Part shown: piece by piece, positions 14,313-22,887 of the stretch
How positions within the stretch are numbered: the first letter of the stretch is position 1
Layout of the letters: every line of letters starts with the position of its first letter
NCBI GenBank assembly: GCA_028716705.1
Contig: JAQUPI010000002.1
Span: 78,067-120,172, forward strand
DNA: 42,106 bases
DNA from: Candidatus Omnitrophota bacterium
GTDB taxonomy: Bacteria; Omnitrophota; Gorgyraeia; Gygaellales; Profunditerraquicolaceae
Reading direction: 5' to 3'
Translations under genes and position numbers: made by a program
The notes under the pieces: generated by a model
The model's input: only the letters and a program-made list of their open reading frames with translations
The model's database searches: none
What the model was told of the DNA's origin: nothing

Positions 14313-16036
14313 CGTTTATGGATCTGGATTCCGTTTTTTCTGAAAATCAGGGTATAATCCTTAAGGGCATTTTCATCGAGCGAAGCCCTGCTTTTTTGAT
14401 CAGTCAAAACGTACTCGCCTAATTCCCCTTCTTTAATCAGAGAATATCTTTTCCTGTCGGAAACATGAACCGCTAAATCCCGCGGTACGGTTACAAAGGC
14501 TTTCTTTGGCAGCAGGGAAAGGGCCTCCTTCGCGGCAGTAACATGAGGGAGATCCCGGTTATATCCCAGCTGGCCGGTCCATAAATGAGAGTGTATTAAA
14601 ACCGAAGAGAAAACGAACGCGCAGAGCAACGATTTCGCCTTACCGCTATTTATACACAAGTATTTTATCCAGCGGGCATCGGCGGTTCTTTTGATGCCAT
14701 AAAGGGCGCCGATAACGAGGAAACAGGAAAATACTACGTTATAGTGCCAGGGGGCGGCAAGCATAGCTGGGCGGTCAGAGAGAAGGTTTATGAGCATTTC
14801 GGGAGAACCCAAAAGGGAAACGGGGCTCAACAAGGGAAAAACGGCGCCCAGAGACAAAAACATGGGAAACAAAAGGCTGAATCGGAAAAAGCTGCTTATA
14901 TTGGAATGGGCAAAAATGTAGGAAAGCGGACTTTTCTTTAGGTATGCGATGAACCATGCCGCTTCCGTACTTGGCGCGTATATCTTTTGAAAATAGCCTA
15001 TGATGAAAAGCGAAATAAAGAGCCAGGCTGCGCCTAATAACATAGGGGCGATAATCATTTTCGCATTTTTTTTGCTGAACAAGGCGTATATCCCCAGCGT
15101 GATCGCCACCAGCGACACGTGCTCTTTTATGGAAAGGAAGAGCAATAAAAAGGCCAGAAACGGGATGAACCTGTTTTTCACGAAAAAATAAAAAGTGAAT
15201 AATAGAAAAAAAGGAGCGTACGTGATCTCGTGAGGAGGGATGATGCTCGTCGCTATTAAATAAGGGAAAAACATATAAGCCAGCACAGCGGCGATCGAGC
15301 CTTCCGCTCCTAATATTGATTTGGCGATCAGATAAAATGGTATTGCCGAGAGGGCAAGCAATAAGACTTTCAAAAATAAAAGCGTAAGGGGATGCGGAGC
15401 GAGGTAATAAAAGGGAACCAGGGTCCAGAAAAATGGAGTGTTGTGACAGGCAAAGTTTGAGCCGTATGTGGAATTTTGGAAGAACCTGCCGTGGATCGTA
15501 TTCCAAAAGGTCTGGTTGTAGATCGCGAAATCCTTCGCGTTAAAAAGAGAAAATGCATCGAATTTCTTAACACCGATGCAGCTGAAGAAAACGCAATAAG
15601 AGATGATAAGCAAAAAGAGGACAAGCCTTTCTTTTTTCGCGCTGATTTTTACGGACCTGTCATCTTTGGACAGTACCGCGAAAAAATAGATCTGAGCCGC
15701 GGCCGCGACAGTCAAGGGAAAGATCGGAGGAAGGTTAGGACGCGCTATTCTGTATAAATAAAGTAAAACTAACGGGAAGAGGACGATACAGGAATAAGCC
15801 AGATTGACCGCGGGTTCTCTTTTAAAGAGAAGAGAGATACTTACGAAGATAAGGAAGAGGAGGGCGACAAAGATGAATATGGAAACAGCGCTTGCTGCAT
15901 AATTATGCAGCAGGGATTTCGCCGGCTTATACCAATAGGCCAAACTAAAATCAAAGATGATGAAACTTAAGAATAGAAGGAATAACAGATGAAAAATAGA
16001 AACGGATTTAACAGAAAAAAGGAAGCGGTTTTTCAT
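14309..16036 (-). CDS. DUF2079 polytopic membrane protein
   Basis: This 575-residue protein has many hydrophobic helices. A conserved block near residue 180 reads DFAIYNQTFWNTIHGRFFQNS, then FACHNTPFFWTLVPFYYL and PHPLTLLFLKVLLLALSAIPFYLIA, the signature of DUF2079. These proteins resemble GT-C glycosyltransferases/mannosyltransferases, so a lipid-linked sugar transfer is possible but unproven. Its 5' end is divergent from the methyltransferase-glycosyltransferase fusion 69 bases away, which suggests a shared glycan role. Confidence 0.82.
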   Translation of the reverse strand: MKNRFLFSVKSVSIFHLLFLLFLSFIIFDFSLAYWYKPAKSLLHNYAASAVSIFIFVALLFLIFVSISLLFKREPAVNLAYSCIVLFPLVLLYLYRIARPNLPPIFPLTVAAAAQIYFFAVLSKDDRSVKISAKKERLVLFLLIISYCVFFSCIGVKKFDAFSLFNAKDFAIYNQTFWNTIHGRFFQNSTYGSNFACHNTPFFWTLVPFYYLAPHPLTLLFLKVLLLALSAIPFYLIAKSILGAEGSIAAVLAYMFFPYLIATSIIPPHEITYAPFFLLFTFYFFVKNRFIPFLAFLLLFLSIKEHVSLVAITLGIYALFSKKNAKMIIAPMLLGAAWLFISLFIIGYFQKIYAPSTEAAWFIAYLKKSPLSYIFAHSNISSFFRFSLLFPMFLSLGAVFPLLSPVSLLGSPEMLINLLSDRPAMLAAPWHYNVVFSCFLVIGALYGIKRTADARWIKYLCINSGKAKSLLCAFVFSSVLIHSHLWTGQLGYNRDLPHVTAAKEALSLLPKKAFVTVPRDLAVHVSDRKRYSLIKEGELGEYVLTDQKSRASLDENALKDYTLIFRKNGIQIHKR

Positions 16037-16069
16037 CGCGCAACCCTTATTATACTACCAATATACTTA

Positions 16070-16098
16070 TTGCAATAGTAAAATGGCCATTCTATAAT
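16070..16098 (+). promoter_or_regulatory. Sigma-70 promoter placing transcription start at the ATG of the fusion gene
   Basis: TTGCAA at 16070-16075 and a perfect TATAAT at 16093-16098 are 17 bases apart. Only seven bases separate the -10 box from the start codon at 16106. Transcription would therefore start at or within a base or two of the ATG, giving a leaderless mRNA. Confidence 0.6.
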
Positions 16099-16105
16099 AC
16101 AAGCC

Positions 16106-17497
16106 ATGAATTCAAAGAAAAAAAACCGCGAACCCGAAGGCGTAAAGCAGCATTTTAACAGGATAGCCGCGGAGTACGATTATTGGAAGAAGAAAAACGA
16201 TTATTACTATAGCTTGATCAAGGACTTCTACAGGAAGAATATTCCGCCCGGTTCGTCAGTTTTAGAGCTTGGCTGCGCCACCGGCCAGATCCTTGCCAGC
16301 GTCGAACCTAAAAGAGGGGTGGGCATAGATATTTCAGACAGCCTTATAACGCTGGCCAAATCAAAATACCCGCAATACGAATTCAATGTCGCTGATGTGG
16401 AAGAATTTACTTTTTCGGAAAAATTCGACTACTGCGTAATGAGCGACCTAATTGATCATCTCCACAATATACCCAGGGCCATCCAGAGCGCCTACGGGGC
16501 CTTAAAACCCGGGGGTAAACTGATAATCACGAGCATCAATCCTTTATGGAACCCTTTGTTCGGATTGCTGGAGAAGATGCGCCTCAAGATGCCTGAAGGG
16601 CCGCATTGTTTTATACCCAACCGGTTCCTGGAATTTTTTTGCCAGATGAAAGGCTTTAAGACCGTATGCAAGGGCGCGCTTATATTCATCCCAAAAAAGA
16701 TAATCTTTATCGGCGGTATCCTTAACAGGATCATCCCGAAAACGCCGCTGTTGAATAGATTCTGCTGGGTGCAGACCCTGATAGTCAGTAAGGACCAGAA
16801 AGCCAAATTGGACTTATCATGTTCGGTGATCGTAGCCGCCTATAACGAAGAGGAAAATATCGCCGAGTGCGTTGAAAGGGTCCCGGACATCGGGAGAGAA
16901 TATGAAATAATAGTTATAAACGACGGCTCCAAAGATAAAACCCCGGAAATCCTTACGGCATTAGCGCGGAAAAAGCATAATTTGAGGGTGATAAATTTTC
17001 CTGAAAACAGGGGAAAGGCATCCGCTATAGAGGAAGGGATAAGGGCCGCCCGGAAAGAGGTGATAATAATCTTGGACGCGGACATGTCCGTGGCGCCGGA
17101 AGATATACCGCTCTTCGTTGAGCCCCTGGAAAGAGGCATAGCTGATTTTATCAACGGCACGCGCCTTATTTACGACATGCAAAAACATGCTATGGCCCAG
17201 GTAAAAAGAATAGCCAATTTTATACTCGCCGTCTTATTTTCCGCGTTAAATCAACTGCGCCTGACCGATACGCTTTGCGGCACCAAGGCTTTTTTCCGAA
17301 AGGATTTTCAGGATATAAAGATACGCGGAGAAAAATGGGGCGACCTTGTCCTGCTTGAGCACGCCAAAAGAAAGGGACTGAGGATAAGAGAGATCCCCAT
17401 AAGGTACTATACCCGTACAGGCGGGGTTTCCAAAATGAGATTTTCAGACGGCTTGCGGTTTATTCGATTTACTCTAAGCGCCGCCCTAAAACGCTAA
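16106..17497 (+). CDS. Methyltransferase-glycosyltransferase (GT2) fusion
   Basis: This 463-residue protein joins two enzymes. Residues about 1-215 are a class I SAM methyltransferase with motif I VLELGCATGQIL, GVGIDISDSLITLAK and LKPGGKLIITS. Residues about 225-463 are a family 2 glycosyltransferase resembling dolichol-phosphate mannosyltransferases: CSVIVAAYNEEENIAE, EIIVINDGSKDKTPE, NRGKASAIEEGI and the metal site LDADMS, then DTLCGTKAFFR. No membrane tail is seen after the catalytic domain. Its order suggests decoration of a lipid-linked or surface glycan. Substrates are unknown. Confidence 0.9.
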   Translation: MNSKKKNREPEGVKQHFNRIAAEYDYWKKKNDYYYSLIKDFYRKNIPPGSSVLELGCATGQILASVEPKRGVGIDISDSLITLAKSKYPQYEFNVADVEEFTFSEKFDYCVMSDLIDHLHNIPRAIQSAYGALKPGGKLIITSINPLWNPLFGLLEKMRLKMPEGPHCFIPNRFLEFFCQMKGFKTVCKGALIFIPKKIIFIGGILNRIIPKTPLLNRFCWVQTLIVSKDQKAKLDLSCSVIVAAYNEEENIAECVERVPDIGREYEIIVINDGSKDKTPEILTALARKKHNLRVINFPENRGKASAIEEGIRAARKEVIIILDADMSVAPEDIPLFVEPLERGIADFINGTRLIYDMQKHAMAQVKRIANFILAVLFSALNQLRLTDTLCGTKAFFRKDFQDIKIRGEKWGDLVLLEHAKRKGLRIREIPIRYYTRTGGVSKMRFSDGLRFIRFTLSAALKR

Positions 17498-17570
17498 AAC
17501 CTTGCGCTAGCGGTCAGCAATATTAAAATTGATTTACCGGAAGGGATCCTTTAAAATCGGAGGCGCCTGA

Positions 17571-17990
17571 ATGGCCCGCTCATCTAAGCAGGCATTCAAC
17601 CTGCAAGAAACATTAAATACTGACTTAAAGAAGATCCCGGGGTTTGTACACAGGGTTTCAGAGAAAATCTTTGCTTTAACCGGAAAAAAAGAAGAAGCTT
17701 TTCACGTCAAGCTTTCATTGGAAGAGGCTTTGAGCAACGCGATGCGCCATGGCAATAAACTTAAGCCGGGAGCAAAGGTTATAGTCAAGATCAAGGCCAG
17801 CCCCAAAATGATACTCCTGGACGTGCATGACGAAGGGAAGGGGTTTGATTCTCGGGGCCTCTCGGATCCGACCAACAGGGAAAACCTCCGCTCACCTTCA
17901 GGCAGGGGTGTATTTTTGATGCGCAAGCTCATGGATAAGGTAGAATTTTACGACGGTGGAAGCGGCGTAAGGATAAGGAAGAAATTTTAA
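17571..17990 (+). CDS. ATP-binding anti-sigma-type serine/threonine kinase (RsbW/SpoIIAB-like)
   Basis: This 139-residue protein is a GHKL HATPase of the anti-sigma kinase type. The N-box EEALSNAMRHGNKL, the G1 box DEGKGFD and the G2 region PSGRGVFLMRKLMD are intact. In known systems such a kinase phosphorylates a STAS antagonist and sequesters a sigma factor or other target. It precedes the CHASE2-SpoIIE phosphatase by 4 bases and the STAS gene follows, so the three form a complete partner-switching set. No sigma factor gene is in the window. Confidence 0.9.
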   Translation: MARSSKQAFNLQETLNTDLKKIPGFVHRVSEKIFALTGKKEEAFHVKLSLEEALSNAMRHGNKLKPGAKVIVKIKASPKMILLDVHDEGKGFDSRGLSDPTNRENLRSPSGRGVFLMRKLMDKVEFYDGGSGVRIRKKF

Positions 17991-17994
17991 GGAT

Positions 17995-19884
17995 ATGATC
18001 CCGCGCAGAGCTGATTTCTATCTCTCCTTTGTAATCCCGGTTTTTGTCTTGTCTGTTTTAGCGCTGTTGGGAGGTGTCTTTGAGCCGCAGGAAATGGCGG
18101 CTTATGACTGGTTGATGCGCTCAAGGCCGGCGCAGCCGGTAAACGAAGAGATAGTTATAATTGAGATTTCAGACGATACCTTAAGAGAATTGGGCCAGTG
18201 GCCGTTAAGAAGGGAATTTCACGCCGCGCTGATCAAGGCCTTATCAGAGAGCGGCTGCCGCGCGATCATATTCGATACGCTTTTCAGCGAGCCGCAGGCG
18301 GCAGACGACGTTCTCGCGTTAGAAATGGAAAGATCCGGCAGGGTACTCTTGCCGTGCGCGTTTAAACTTGATCAGGATAAAAATGGATCCGGCGCGGCCC
18401 CGGCAGAGCGGCTTTTGGCCGGGGTAACTGACAAGCTGCAGGCCGCCTCCGCGGGAATAGGGCACATCAATATTTTTATCGACTCCGACGGGAAAGTCCG
18501 CCGCATTCCCTTATGGGTCCGGCACAAAGACCGGCTGTGGCCTTCCCTTGGGTTTTTAGCCGCTGCCAGGCGCCTTGGGCGCGGCGCGGATAAAGCGGCG
18601 TTTAATAAAATGCCTTTTGAGCGCCAGTCTTCTGTTTGGGTCAATTTCCCCGGGCCATGGACGCGGACATTCCGGCACTTTTCTTATATCGATATATTAA
18701 AGGCTTATGCCGCCCGCCAAAATGGCACGCCCGGCATTCTCGACCTGAGTTTTTTTAAGGACAAGATCTGTTTTGTCGGCCTTACCGCGGTTGGCACAGT
18801 GGACCTAAGGGCGAATCCCTTTGATACCGTTTATCCGGTAGTCGGGATACAGGCGAGCATCTGCGACAGCGTTTTGCGCGGCGCTTTTATTGCCAGGCCG
18901 AAATTGGCGCTGCGCGCGTTTATTATCGCGCTTGTTTTTCTCTGTGCCTTATTCGTCTGTCTCAGATTTACACTGCCAAAGGCGTTGGCGCTATGCTGGG
19001 CCCTTGCCTTGGTTTATGCCTGGCTGGCCAGGGTATTTTTTGTTACGAAAGGTATTTTCCTTGATTTATTCCTGCCGTCAGTTATTATTATAATAGGTTA
19101 CGCAGGTTTTTTGCTGCGCAGATTCTTTCTGGAGATACAGCGCAGGAAGCTGTTGGAAAAAGAACTGGAAATAGCAGCTTCCATACAACGCAGCTTCCTT
19201 CCCGCGGCCTTAAAGGATTTCCCCGGGGTCCTGGCAAACGCCGCCCTTGAGCCGGCGAAGTTCGTCGCCGGTGATTTTTACGACCTCATCGCGTTGAATG
19301 AAAACACGTTAGGGGTTTTCATCGGCGACGTAAGCGGAAAAGGGATTTCCGCGGCTTTGATCATGGCCCAGGCGATCTCGCTCTTTCGGGTTTTGGCGCA
19401 GCGCGTCAGCGACCCGGCAGAGTTACTGGCAGCCTTAAACAGCCGGCTTGAACCGATCCTCAAAGGAAGGTTCGTCACGGGGGAATATGTCATTGTGCAC
19501 GCGAAAGAAGGGTATTGGGAGGGAGCGTGCGCCGGACATCCTTCAGCGCTTTTTTTCGATTTTGAGAACCGGGTTCTTTTAGAGCTTCTTGGGGCTTCAG
19601 GCCCGCCGTTAGGCATAAAGAAAGACGTTTCTTACGTTACTGTACGGCGGCAATACAAAGCGGCGGATAAGATGCTGCTTTATACTGACGGGTGGATTGA
19701 GGAACGCGACCGCAGGGGAGAAGAATTCGGGATTGAGCGGTTAAAGGAAAAATTTTTGCGGGCAAGCTCCGAAAAAACAGGGATGGTTTTGCCCAACTTG
19801 CTGGCTGAACACGACGCTTTTAAGGGGGATCTCCCTCTTCATGACGATTTAACAGCGGTTGTGCTTGAATTCACCGGCCCTTAA
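17995..19884 (+). CDS. CHASE2-SpoIIE sensor phosphatase
   Basis: This 629-residue membrane protein likely dephosphorylates the STAS partner in response to an external signal. After an N-terminal membrane helix (about 8-30) comes an extracytoplasmic CHASE2 domain (about 30-300), with DWLMRSRP, VIIEISDDTLRELGQWPL and KICFVGLTAVGTVDL. Three membrane helices follow (about 302-378), then a short coiled linker and the PP2C/SpoIIE domain (about 395-629). The latter has EIAASIQRSFLP, FVAGDFYDLI, GDVSGKGISAALIMA, LLYTDGWIE and the metal-binding DDLTAVVLEF. Key aspartates are present, so it should be active. Confidence 0.92.
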   Translation: MIPRRADFYLSFVIPVFVLSVLALLGGVFEPQEMAAYDWLMRSRPAQPVNEEIVIIEISDDTLRELGQWPLRREFHAALIKALSESGCRAIIFDTLFSEPQAADDVLALEMERSGRVLLPCAFKLDQDKNGSGAAPAERLLAGVTDKLQAASAGIGHINIFIDSDGKVRRIPLWVRHKDRLWPSLGFLAAARRLGRGADKAAFNKMPFERQSSVWVNFPGPWTRTFRHFSYIDILKAYAARQNGTPGILDLSFFKDKICFVGLTAVGTVDLRANPFDTVYPVVGIQASICDSVLRGAFIARPKLALRAFIIALVFLCALFVCLRFTLPKALALCWALALVYAWLARVFFVTKGIFLDLFLPSVIIIIGYAGFLLRRFFLEIQRRKLLEKELEIAASIQRSFLPAALKDFPGVLANAALEPAKFVAGDFYDLIALNENTLGVFIGDVSGKGISAALIMAQAISLFRVLAQRVSDPAELLAALNSRLEPILKGRFVTGEYVIVHAKEGYWEGACAGHPSALFFDFENRVLLELLGASGPPLGIKKDVSYVTVRRQYKAADKMLLYTDGWIEERDRRGEEFGIERLKEKFLRASSEKTGMVLPNLLAEHDAFKGDLPLHDDLTAVVLEFTGP

Positions 19885-19913
19885 AATACCCGGAGAGAAA
19901 AGGAGGCAAGATT

Positions 19914-20288
19914 ATGGCGCTAACAATCAGCACACTGATAAGAAAAGAAGATAACGCGGCGATTTTCCGCCTGAAGGGGTCCCTTGACAGCGAAACTTAC
20001 GAGGAATTTACAAGCGCCGCGAAAAAGGAATTAGAGGCCCCCAAGAAGGTGGTATTATTGGACTTGGAAGCCCTCGATTATATCAGTAGTATGGGCGTAA
20101 GCGCGATCTTGGAAGTACGTAAGTTATCCGAGGAGCAGGGGGCAAGCTTCATGATGGTGAATATCCCCAAGCATATAGACAAGGTTTTTCAAATAATCAA
20201 TGCCCTGCCCGACATGAAGGTATTCGCGAGCATCAAAGAGGCTGACGCTTATCTTTTAGAGATGCAAAAACGGGCCAAGGAAGAGTAG
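19914..20288 (+). CDS. STAS-domain anti-sigma factor antagonist
   Basis: This 124-residue STAS protein has the typical VVLLDLEALDYISSMGVSAILEVRK segment. Its serine (in DYISSMG, near residue 60) is the expected phosphorylation site for the RsbW-like kinase. AAGGAGG precedes the start by a short distance. As antagonist it would release the kinase target when dephosphorylated by the CHASE2-SpoIIE protein. It ends the signalling cluster, and tRNA-Leu follows after 14 bases. Confidence 0.92.
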   Translation: MALTISTLIRKEDNAAIFRLKGSLDSETYEEFTSAAKKELEAPKKVVLLDLEALDYISSMGVSAILEVRKLSEEQGASFMMVNIPKHIDKVFQIINALPDMKVFASIKEADAYLLEMQKRAKEE

Positions 20289-20302
20289 GGTTTTAAAAAA
20301 CG

Positions 20303-20385
20303 CGCGGGTGGCGGAATGGCAGACGCGCTACTTTGAGGGGGTAGTGCCGCAAGGTGTGAGGGTTCAACTCCCTCCCCGCGCACCA
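20303..20385 (+). tRNA. tRNA-Leu (anticodon GAG)
   Basis: The acceptor GCGCGGG pairs with CCCGCGC, with discriminator A and encoded CCA. The anticodon arm CTACT/GGTAG closes the loop TTGAGGG, so the anticodon is GAG. A variable arm of leucine type follows (TGCCGCAAGGTG), and the T loop contains GGTTCAACTCC. Confidence 0.93.
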
Positions 20386-20390
20386 AAAAA

Positions 20391-20450
20391 ATTCCCGTAG
20401 CAAGTATCGGTTGCTTATTATTAAATACTTGTTACGGGAATTAATTTTTT
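20391..20450 (+). terminator. Bidirectional intrinsic terminator
   Basis: A 16-base inverted repeat (TTCCCGTAGCAAGTAT against ATACTTGTTACGGGAA, one mismatch) has a run of A before it and a run of T after it. It would stop transcription from tRNA-Leu on the plus strand and from the GGDEF regulator gene on the minus strand, whose last codons overlap it. Confidence 0.85.
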
Positions 20451-21391
20451 TGATTGTTGTTGGCCTTGCGCTGGTCTTTTACGTAGTTGCTTCTCCCGAG
20501 GCTTTTTGCGTAAGATTTTAGCTCCGCGCCGATCTCGCCTACCTGCGCCACATGCTGTATTCCCCTGAATTCGTTCGTGACCAGGCCGATAGAGACCGAA
20601 AGCAGGGGGATCTTTTGTTCCTTCCCTTGGCGATCGAGACCCATTATAAACCCGGCTTTTCTATCGGTTTCGTTATAAAACGAAGGGGACCTCTCATCGA
20701 ACTCGGCGATTATTTCTTTGCAGAGATTATCGGCTACATCGGGAGTGGTGACAATGACAAAGTCATCCCCGCCGATATGCCCGATAAAGTCCGAAGGATT
20801 GCCGATCTTTTGGGTGGATTGTATCAATATGCGGGCGGTTTCGCGGATCACTTCGTCTCCGTGTTCAAAACCGTATTTGTCATTATAGGCCTTAAATTTA
20901 TCCAGGTCCACGTAGCAGACCGCGAAAAGCGTCTTGCTTTCCAGGCGTGAAGATAGTTCATTCAAAATGGAGACATTGCCCGGAAGGCGCGTCAAAGGGT
21001 TGGCTTCCAGGTCCCTTGCCGTGCGCCTTAAGATCATGCGTATTCGCGCCAAGAGTTCCTTTGGCTCAAAGGGTTTAACCACGTAATCATCGGCGCCCGC
21101 GTCAATACCTCCGACTTTATCGCTCACTTCCCCTTTTCCGGTGACCATGATAATGGGTAAATGCCTTAAAAGCAGATCCTTCTTTGTTTCCCGGCAGACT
21201 TCCCGTCCGTTCATTTTCGGCATATTGTAGTCCAATAGCGCTAAATCCAGCGGTTTGGATTTAATGATCTTTAAGGCTTCTTCCCCGTCCATCGCTTTTA
21301 TAATTTCGTAATTCTCTTCGGAAAGAGTGATCTCCAGGACATCGAGTATGTCCGGGTCATCGTCAGCGATCAACACCCGCGGTTTAACCAC
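20441..21391 (-). CDS. Response regulator with GGDEF-type output domain
   Basis: This 316-residue protein has a receiver domain (1-125; DDD cluster at 10-12, phospho-acceptor D54 in LLDYNMP, the KPF lysine near 104). A GGDEF-type domain (about 140-316) follows with YVDLDKFKAYNDKYGFEHGDE and HIGGDDF. The signature is GGDDF rather than GGDEF, so the fourth residue is Asp in place of the usual catalytic Glu. Diguanylate cyclase activity is therefore uncertain. The start is GTG, close after the histidine kinase stop codon, with GAGGAGG upstream. The kinase is its likely cognate partner. Confidence 0.9.
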   Translation of the reverse strand: MVKPRVLIADDDPDILDVLEITLSEENYEIIKAMDGEEALKIIKSKPLDLALLDYNMPKMNGREVCRETKKDLLLRHLPIIMVTGKGEVSDKVGGIDAGADDYVVKPFEPKELLARIRMILRRTARDLEANPLTRLPGNVSILNELSSRLESKTLFAVCYVDLDKFKAYNDKYGFEHGDEVIRETARILIQSTQKIGNPSDFIGHIGGDDFVIVTTPDVADNLCKEIIAEFDERSPSFYNETDRKAGFIMGLDRQGKEQKIPLLSVSIGLVTNEFRGIQHVAQVGEIGAELKSYAKSLGRSNYVKDQRKANNNQKN

Positions 21392-21392
21392 T

Positions 21393-22883
21393 TCAAGCCT
21401 CCTCTAAGACGGGAAGTGTAAAACTGAATGTGCTGCCTTTCCCCGGTTTGCTTTCTACCCAGATCTTGCCTTTGTGCGCCTCAATTATGTGCTTGACCAG
21501 TGATAAACCCAGGCCGGTTCCTTTTACCTGCTGGTTTATCGGGTTGTCTACGCGATAGAACTCCTCGAACAATTTCCCAAGCGCCTCGGGCGGCATACCG
21601 ATACCCGTGTCAGAAACATCCACCTGTATGATATTGTCCTTGGACCTGGCCCTGATAGTGATCTTTCCTTTTTCGGGAGTGAATTTCACCGCGTTCCCGA
21701 GAAGGTTTATGAATACGCGCTCAAGCTGTGTCCTATCCGCCAGGACCGCGGGGATATCTTCTTGCACATCCGTGACCAATTCGACGTTCTTATTGCGGCA
21801 TTGTATGGACATTATGTCGGTAGAGCTGAAGATTATCGCTTTTAAATCCTGATGCTCCATATTCATGACTTGCCTTCCAGATTCGATGCGGGCTATATCG
21901 AGCAGGTCATTTACCATGTGCACCAGTTCATCGCTATGCCGGTTGATCTTTTCCAGCCGCTCCTTGGCGGCTTGAGGCAATTCCCCAAGTTTACCCTCTA
22001 TGAGGATAGCCGCGTAACCTTTTATCGAAGTAAGAGGGGTCCTGAGTTCATGCGAAACACTGGAAATAAAATCGCTTTTGCGTTTATTTATCTTATTTAC
22101 CTCTTCGAATGCCGATGTTAGTTCGCGTGTCCTTTCTTCTACTTTTTTCTCCAGCTCCTGCTGCGCGCGCCAGGTATTCTCAAATAAACGGGCGTTTTCC
22201 AGCGCCTGTCCGATCTGGTTGCTCAATATGGTGATCAATTTTTCATCCGCGTCTGTGATCGCGGAATCAACATTCTCTGTGCCGGCGAAAAAGAATCCTT
22301 TATTCCCTTCTTTGGGCAGGATAGGGGAGATGATAAAATTTCCGGCTTTAAAAGTATGACTGATCTTTTCGTGCAAGGGCCCGTTGAGCGGGTAGGATAT
22401 CGAAGAGAAAGTCTTGCCATTATTCACCAGGCTCAGGTACGCGTCTTTTTCGGCGTTCACCAGCGGTTTTATCTTTTCGATGTCTTCCGGGGCGTAACCT
22501 ATGGTAAGGTAGGGGATAAAAGCATTTTCTTTGGCGCTCCATAAGAATGCCCAAGCCTTCTCAAAACCCAAATCCTCGAAAGAGGCCGATTCTATTAGTT
22601 TGAAGATCTGGCTCTCTACGAGAGTAGTGCTGATCTCGCGTGACAGCCTCTGCAAGGCGAACAACCCGGAGAATTTTTTATCCAGCTCTTCCTGGGTCCG
22701 GTTTAATTCTATGTCCGTGCGCACGATGAGTTTTGCCTGCTCATCCATCTCTTCGACGGATTTCTTTAACCTGTCTACTGTCGTCTGGAGTTTTTTGATC
22801 CTCTCGATCTTAAACATGATAAAAGCCGACATCGCGGCGATAACCAGCAGAAGAGAAATGAGGGATAATAGCATAGCGTTCAC
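21393..22883 (-). CDS. Sensor histidine kinase with GAF-like domain
   Basis: This 496-residue kinase has one N-terminal membrane helix (about 4-24), a coiled coil, and a GAF-like sensor domain (about 80-235). A second coiled coil leads to the HisKA domain with phospho-accepting His278 in SSVSHELRTPLTSIKGYA. The catalytic domain has NLLGNAVKFTPEKG, DTGIGMPPEALGKLFEEF and GTGLGLSLVKHI. It overlaps no neighbour but lies 4 bases after the FIST gene and 1 base before the regulator start, so the FIST protein, kinase and regulator probably act in one pathway. Confidence 0.93.
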   Translation of the reverse strand: MNAMLLSLISLLLVIAAMSAFIMFKIERIKKLQTTVDRLKKSVEEMDEQAKLIVRTDIELNRTQEELDKKFSGLFALQRLSREISTTLVESQIFKLIESASFEDLGFEKAWAFLWSAKENAFIPYLTIGYAPEDIEKIKPLVNAEKDAYLSLVNNGKTFSSISYPLNGPLHEKISHTFKAGNFIISPILPKEGNKGFFFAGTENVDSAITDADEKLITILSNQIGQALENARLFENTWRAQQELEKKVEERTRELTSAFEEVNKINKRKSDFISSVSHELRTPLTSIKGYAAILIEGKLGELPQAAKERLEKINRHSDELVHMVNDLLDIARIESGRQVMNMEHQDLKAIIFSSTDIMSIQCRNKNVELVTDVQEDIPAVLADRTQLERVFINLLGNAVKFTPEKGKITIRARSKDNIIQVDVSDTGIGMPPEALGKLFEEFYRVDNPINQQVKGTGLGLSLVKHIIEAHKGKIWVESKPGKGSTFSFTLPVLEEA

Positions 22884-22887
22884 TCTA

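Noticed and set aside
14775-15506. Minus-strand frame within the DUF2079 gene
   Set aside because: It lies in another frame of a clear membrane protein gene and lacks any start signal or family pattern.
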